From positions 1 to 19,964 of the forward strand of contig JBPCRE010000018.1 in the NCBI GenBank assembly GCA_050997195.1: DNA of 19,964 bases, written 5' to 3'. Both the position numbers and the translations under genes were made by a program. Below are positions 16,586 to 19,964 of this stretch, in pieces (the first letter of the stretch is position 1; each line of letters starts with the position of its first letter). Source of the DNA: JACCZP01 sp050997195 (lineage in GTDB: Bacteria > Actinomycetota > Thermoleophilia > Solirubrobacterales > Thermoleophilaceae). Under the pieces are notes generated by a model, which made no database searches, had not been told where the DNA came from, and was given only the letters and a program-made list of their open reading frames with translations.

Positions 16586-17410
16586 ATGTCGCTCCTCGAG
16601 GCCATCGTGCTCGGGGTGGTCCAGGGGCTCACCGAGTTCCTGCCCATCTCGAGCACCGCTCACCTGCGCATCGTCCCCGCCTTCGTGGGCTGGGAGGACC
16701 CCGGCGCCGCGTTCACGGCCGTGACCCAGCTCGGGACCATGGCGGCCGTGCTCATCTTCTTTCGCGAGGACCTCGCCCGGATCGGACGGGCGTGGCTCGC
16801 ATCGCTCACCAGCCCCCGGGCGCGAGCGCAGACCGACGCCCGCCTCGGCTGGTACATCCTCGTCGGGACCGTGCCCATCGGGGTGTTCGGGCTCATCTTC
16901 AAGGAGCAGATCGAGAGCGGGGCGCGCTCGCTGTACCTGAGCGGGACCACGCTGATCGTGCTCGGCCTCGTGCTCCTCCTCGCGGAGCGGGTGGGCAAGC
17001 GGACCCGTGCGGTCGAGTCCCTGTCGCTGCGCGACGGTGTGGTGCTCGGCTTCGCCCAGGCCGCGGCGCTGGTGCCCGGGGTCTCGCGCTCGGGAGCCAC
17101 CATCAGTGCGGGCCTCTTCCTCGGTCTCGACCGGGCGGCGGCGGCCCGGTTCTCCTTCCTGCTCTCGGTGCCCGCCGTCGTGCTGTCGGGCCTCTTCGAG
17201 CTCCGTGCCATCGTCGAGGGCACGGACGGTCGGCAGGTGGGTGCGGTGGCGCTCCTGCTGGCCACCCTGCTGGCGTTCGCGGTGGGCTACGCTTCCATCG
17301 CCTTTCTGCTCCGCTTTCTGGTGACCCACACGACGGGAGTGTTCGTGGCCTACCGCATCGCGCTCGGGGCCCTGGTGCTGGTGCTCGCCGCCACCGGCGC
17401 GATCGTCTGA
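16586..17410 (+). CDS. uppP: Undecaprenyl-diphosphatase (UppP/BacA family)
   Basis: A 274-residue polytopic membrane protein with about eight hydrophobic segments. It recycles undecaprenyl pyrophosphate to the monophosphate carrier for cell-wall synthesis and gives bacitracin tolerance in this family. Both conserved regions are present: QGLTEFLPISSTAHL (Q13, E17, S23, H26) and PGVSRSGATI (R168). Q13 stands where E. coli BacA has a glutamate; I believe glutamine is common in other phyla. The ATG at 16586 puts the first motif at the usual place. Its stop overlaps the tenA start by one base (TGATG). Confidence 0.94.
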   Translation: MSLLEAIVLGVVQGLTEFLPISSTAHLRIVPAFVGWEDPGAAFTAVTQLGTMAAVLIFFREDLARIGRAWLASLTSPRARAQTDARLGWYILVGTVPIGVFGLIFKEQIESGARSLYLSGTTLIVLGLVLLLAERVGKRTRAVESLSLRDGVVLGFAQAAALVPGVSRSGATISAGLFLGLDRAAAARFSFLLSVPAVVLSGLFELRAIVEGTDGRQVGAVALLLATLLAFAVGYASIAFLLRFLVTHTTGVFVAYRIALGALVLVLAATGAIV

Positions 17411-18093
17411 TGGGAGACGCGGATTTCACCGCCGAGCTGTGGTCGGGGATCGAGGGCACCTACGAGGCGATCCTGGATCACCCGTTCCTCGTCGAACTCG
17501 CCGACGGCTCGCTCGAGCGGGCGGCGTTCGGGTTCTACGTCGTCCAGGACGCCCACTACCTGCGCGAGTACGCGCGGGCGCTGAGCATCGCCGCGGCGCG
17601 GGCGCCGGCGGAGGCGGACATCGCCATGTTCAACGAGCATGCGGGTGGGGCGATCGCCGCTGAGCGCTCCCTGCACGCGAGCTTCTTCGCCGAGTTGGGC
17701 TGGAGCGAGGAAGACGTTGCGCGTACGCCGATGGCTCCCACCACCCTCGCCTACACGAGCTACCTCCTCGCGACCGCGTACGGGGGCTCCTTCAGCGATC
17801 TGCTCGGCGCGGTGCTGCCCTGTTACTGGATCTACTGGAAGGTCGGAAAGGCGCTGCTCGCGCAAGGGTCACCCGATCCGCTCTACGCCCGCTGGATCGA
17901 AGCCTACGGCGGCGAGGAGTTTGGTGACGTCGTGCGCGCCGTGCTCGCTCTCACCGACCGCCTCGGACCCGAGCTCAGCTCGGCCCAGCGGTCGAGCGCC
18001 GCGCGCCACTTCGCCACCACGAGCCGCTACGAGTGGATGTTCTGGGACATGGGCTACCACCGGGAGCAGTGGCCTGTCGGCGAATCGGCATGA
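17410..18093 (+). CDS. tenA: TenA-family aminopyrimidine aminohydrolase (thiaminase II)
   Basis: A 227-residue all-helical protein. Every active-site residue of B. subtilis TenA has a counterpart at a constant offset of three: D47 and Y50 (VQDAHYL), Y115, catalytic C138 (LPCYWIYWKVG), Y166 and E208 (YEWMFWDMGYH). The family hydrolyses aminopyrimidine breakdown products of thiamin to HMP for salvage, and can split thiamin. The ATG at 17410 overlaps the uppP stop. No thiamin riboswitch or other thiamin gene is visible nearby, so the link with uppP looks like transcription rather than pathway. Confidence 0.93.
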   Translation: MGDADFTAELWSGIEGTYEAILDHPFLVELADGSLERAAFGFYVVQDAHYLREYARALSIAAARAPAEADIAMFNEHAGGAIAAERSLHASFFAELGWSEEDVARTPMAPTTLAYTSYLLATAYGGSFSDLLGAVLPCYWIYWKVGKALLAQGSPDPLYARWIEAYGGEEFGDVVRAVLALTDRLGPELSSAQRSSAARHFATTSRYEWMFWDMGYHREQWPVGESA

Positions 18094-18123
18094 CGGCGGC
18101 ACGGCTTTGAGCGGAGGCAACAC

Positions 18124-18129
18124 TAAGGT
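18124..18129 (+). promoter_or_regulatory. -10-like box TAAGGT, leaderless arrangement
   Basis: TAAGGT ends six bases before the GTG at 18136, the same geometry as the ppa box. A TTGAGC upstream (18107-18112) is only 11 bases away, too close to be its -35. Confidence 0.45.
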
Positions 18130-18135
18130 CAAGAG

Positions 18136-18486
18136 GTGACCACCGCCCGCAACGTCGGCGTCATCCTGCTCGTGGCGCTGGCCCTCAGCGTGCTGCCCGG
18201 GGGCGGTTCGACGATAGAGGTGACGCTGACCATCCTCAGCATCGGCTTCTTCACGGCCATCGCCTTCTTCGGGTTTCGCCTCTACCGCGAGCACCGCACC
18301 TTCACCCTCGACAGCCTGGAGGAGCGCCAGCGCGTGGTTTTCTACGTCGCCCTGGGCGTCGCCGTGCTCACCTTCGCCGCGACCACGCGGCTGATGTCGC
18401 TGGGCGGTGTGGGGGTTCTCGCCTGGCTCGCCCTGCTCGGGGTCAGCTCCTACGCGGTGTTCTGGGTCTTCGCGCGCCGCGCGTAG
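18136..18486 (+). CDS. Small multi-pass membrane protein, function unknown
   Basis: A 116-residue protein with four likely membrane segments: about 7-21 and 27-48 before a charged loop (RLYREHRTFTLDSLEERQR), then about 67-84 and 90-112, ending in ARRA. I do not recognise a family. The GTG start is supported by the leaderless -10 box. It stands between tenA and the TadE-like genes with gaps of about 42 and 44 bases. Confidence 0.72.
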   Translation: MTTARNVGVILLVALALSVLPGGGSTIEVTLTILSIGFFTAIAFFGFRLYREHRTFTLDSLEERQRVVFYVALGVAVLTFAATTRLMSLGGVGVLAWLALLGVSSYAVFWVFARRA

Positions 18487-18530
18487 TCAGAGTCTTCACG
18501 GTCTCGTAGCCCCTTCGTTACGGGCGCTCG

Positions 18531-18929
18531 TTGTCCGGAGGCGGGCGGCGGCGGATCGTTGTCGAGGTGTTCGCGCCCCCCTTCTCGAGCCTCGGGCCCT
18601 CCGAGCGGGGCCAGGCGTCGGTGGAGATGCTCGGCGTCCTGCCCTTCGTGCTCATCGTCGGCGCCGTCGTCTGGCAGCTCGCCCTCGCGGGCCACACCGC
18701 CTGGCAGTGCGCCAACGCGGCGCGGGTGGCCGCGCGAGCGGAGGTGGTCGGCAAGGACGGTGAGGCGGCCGCGCGCACGGCGCTCTCGGACGGCCTGGAG
18801 CGCGGCCTCGAGGTCGACGCCCGGAGCGAGGGCGGCGTCCGGGTCAGCGTCCGGATGCCGCTCCTGTCCCACCTCTGGAGCGCTCCGGTGGCGGTCTCGG
18901 CCACCGCCTCTCTGGGGGCAGGCCCGTGA
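18531..18929 (+). CDS. TadE/TadG-like pilus assembly protein
   Basis: About 132 residues. After a basic N-terminal stretch comes ERGQASVEMLGVLPFVLIVG, a prepilin-like hydrophobic segment with the Gly-Gln-(A)-(S/A)-V-E pattern typical of TadE-like pseudopilins, then LALAGHTAWQCANAARVAARA and a small beta-rich extracellular domain. Such proteins are membrane-anchored minor components of Flp/Tad pili. The start is uncertain: TTG 18531 and GTG 18567 both fit. The stop overlaps the next start by four bases. Confidence 0.75.
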   Translation: MSGGGRRRIVVEVFAPPFSSLGPSERGQASVEMLGVLPFVLIVGAVVWQLALAGHTAWQCANAARVAARAEVVGKDGEAAARTALSDGLERGLEVDARSEGGVRVSVRMPLLSHLWSAPVAVSATASLGAGP

Positions 18930-19279
18930 GGGGCTTGGTTCGAGCGGCCGCCGAGGGTCAGCGTGGTCAGGCGAGCGTTGAGCTCTTCGGCGCGCTGCCC
19001 GCGCTCCTCCTCCTCGGGCTGATCATCTTCCAGCTCCTAGCCGTGGGCTACGCCTCCGTCCTGGCCGGCAGCGCGGCCGAGGCGGGCGCGCTCGCGCTGG
19101 CGGGGGGAGGCGACGCGCGCCGGGGCGCGCGCGATGCCGTGCCCGAGTCCTCGCGCGTGCGGATGCGCGTCGAGGTGTCCGGCGGGCACGTCGAGGTCCG
19201 CATGCACCCGCCCTCGCCGCTGGCGGCGGTGGCCGAGCGGCTCGAGGTGCACGCGGAAGCCACGGTGGTCGAGGGATGA
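18926..19279 (+). CDS. Second TadE-like pilus assembly protein
   Basis: 117 residues, GTG start overlapping the previous stop. It repeats the same plan: EGQRGQASVELFGALPALLL, a single membrane segment (LLLLGLIIFQLLAVGYASVLAG), then a small outside domain. Its GQASVE core equals that of the preceding gene, so the two are paralogous and probably work as a pair of pseudopilins. The end overlaps the next start (ATGA). Confidence 0.78.
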   Translation: MRGLVRAAAEGQRGQASVELFGALPALLLLGLIIFQLLAVGYASVLAGSAAEAGALALAGGGDARRGARDAVPESSRVRMRVEVSGGHVEVRMHPPSPLAAVAERLEVHAEATVVEG

Positions 19280-19964
19280 GTGGGCCCGGCCTCCTGCCTC
19301 CAGGGTGGATGACGGGTGCGCTCACCCGCGCGAAGGACTGGCTCGTCGAGCCCGTCGAGTCAGACGGGCCGGCCACGGGAGAGCCCGTCGCCGCGCTGCC
19401 AGAGCCGCTCTTCCGCGAGGTCGCACACCCGGTGGTCGCGGTCATCGCGCTGGCGCCCCGCTGCGGCGCGAGCACGCTCGCGCGGTGGCTCGGCGCCGAG
19501 CTGGCGGGCCGCGACCCCGAGGGAGCGGCCATCGTGCTCTCTCCCCGCCCGTCGGGCGCCGGTTCACTTCGCGGCGGGTCCGCCGCGCGCCTGGGCCGGG
19601 AGCTATCGGCGCGCGACATCGGCCCCGTGCGTGCGGCGGGGCGACTCTGCCTGCTCGACGCCTCGGAGCATTCCGCTCTCACCGTGGCAGCCACCTGCCT
19701 CGCTCCGCTCGTGATCGACGGGGCCTACGGAGCCTCCCTCGCCTCGCTCACCTCCGTGGCCGACCACGTGGTGCTGGTGGCCACGCCGTCGGTGGAACCC
19801 TCCCTTGCGGCGGTGATGGCGGCAAGGCTGGCCCGCACCGGGCCCGAGCCGTTCATAGTTGTGAATCGGGGGGCTGAGGAGCCCGGTCGCTGGGAGGATC
19901 GCCCCGGACTGCTGCTGCCGAGCTCGCGCGTGGGCGCCCGTCGGGCCGCGGCTGGGTTCAAGGC
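19276..19964 (+). CDS. Atypical P-loop protein, TadZ/MinD-like (3' partial)
   Basis: The frame opens at ATG 19276, overlapping the previous stop, and runs off the window without a stop (at least 229 residues). Seen: a leader of about 50 residues, then VVAVIALAPRCGASTLARWL, placed like a Walker A loop but with alanine where the invariant lysine should be; CLLDASE and VVLVATPSVEPSLAAVMAARL in the positions of Walker B and switch regions; and FIVVNR, like the nucleotide-specificity strand of MinD/ParA proteins. Known: TadZ pilus-localisation proteins are ParA-like with altered Walker A loops. The match to TadZ is inference from fold order and the TadE neighbours; a plain hypothetical protein is possible. 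Confidence 0.65.
   Translation, partial: MSGPGLLPPGWMTGALTRAKDWLVEPVESDGPATGEPVAALPEPLFREVAHPVVAVIALAPRCGASTLARWLGAELAGRDPEGAAIVLSPRPSGAGSLRGGSAARLGRELSARDIGPVRAAGRLCLLDASEHSALTVAATCLAPLVIDGAYGASLASLTSVADHVVLVATPSVEPSLAAVMAARLARTGPEPFIVVNRGAEEPGRWEDRPGLLLPSSRVGARRAAAGFK

Noticed and set aside
17380..17420. Thiamin (TPP) riboswitch controlling tenA
   Set aside because: The tenA start overlaps the uppP stop, leaving no room for one, and no TPP-type conserved segments were seen before uppP.
19134..19877. Open frames at 19134-19877 and 19316-19714 on the plus strand
   Set aside because: They are arginine-rich shadow frames of the partial TadZ/MinD-like gene starting at 19276, which is coupled to the upstream stop and shows sensible strands and a loop motif.

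Overview
This window is very GC-rich, densely coding bacterial DNA. GTG starts are common and many genes overlap by 1-4 bases. Inference: the gene content and style (HD-GYP protein with a long coiled coil, glycolate permease plus glcDEF, TadE-like pair, near-leaderless promoters with TANNNT boxes) suggest a high-GC actinobacterium, perhaps of the Thermoleophilia/Solirubrobacterales. No rRNA or marker gene is present to confirm this. I see no tRNA, CRISPR array, intact insertion sequence or prophage.

Layout. (1) 1-3476 (+): the 3' part of a coiled-coil/GAF/HD-GYP/degenerate-GGDEF signalling protein, then a GT4 glycosyltransferase. (2) 3561-10999 (+): a glycolate-utilisation cassette made of an LctP-family permease, the three glycolate oxidase subunits GlcD, GlcE and GlcF, and malate synthase A. 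Together they would import glycolate, oxidise it to glyoxylate and condense that with acetyl-CoA to malate. The glcF frame carries an in-frame TAG at 8332-8334, so the iron-sulfur subunit is split into a ferredoxin-like part and a CCG-domain part. (3) 10987-11418 (-): a small XRE-type regulator whose 3' end overlaps aceB tail to tail. (4) 11419-12018: a 600-base stretch without an intact gene. It holds a strong inverted/direct repeat element and two decayed duplicates, one of the downstream metallopeptidase gene and one of the aceB 3' region. (5) 12019-13334 (+): a YgjP-type metallopeptidase and a GNAT acetyltransferase. (6) 13316-15986 (-): an apparent operon of a small exported membrane protein, an enoyl-CoA hydratase, and an ABC-2 type ATPase and permease. 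(7) 16040-18486 (+): inorganic pyrophosphatase, undecaprenyl-diphosphatase, TenA thiaminase II and a small membrane protein. (8) 18531-19964 (+): two TadE-like pilus proteins and the start of an atypical P-loop protein (TadZ/MinD-like), probably the edge of a Tad pilus locus that continues past the window.

The points most worth a second look are the split glcF, the repeat element at 11617-11693, and the duplicated gene scraps beside it. I did not find a wholly new defence or mobile system here.
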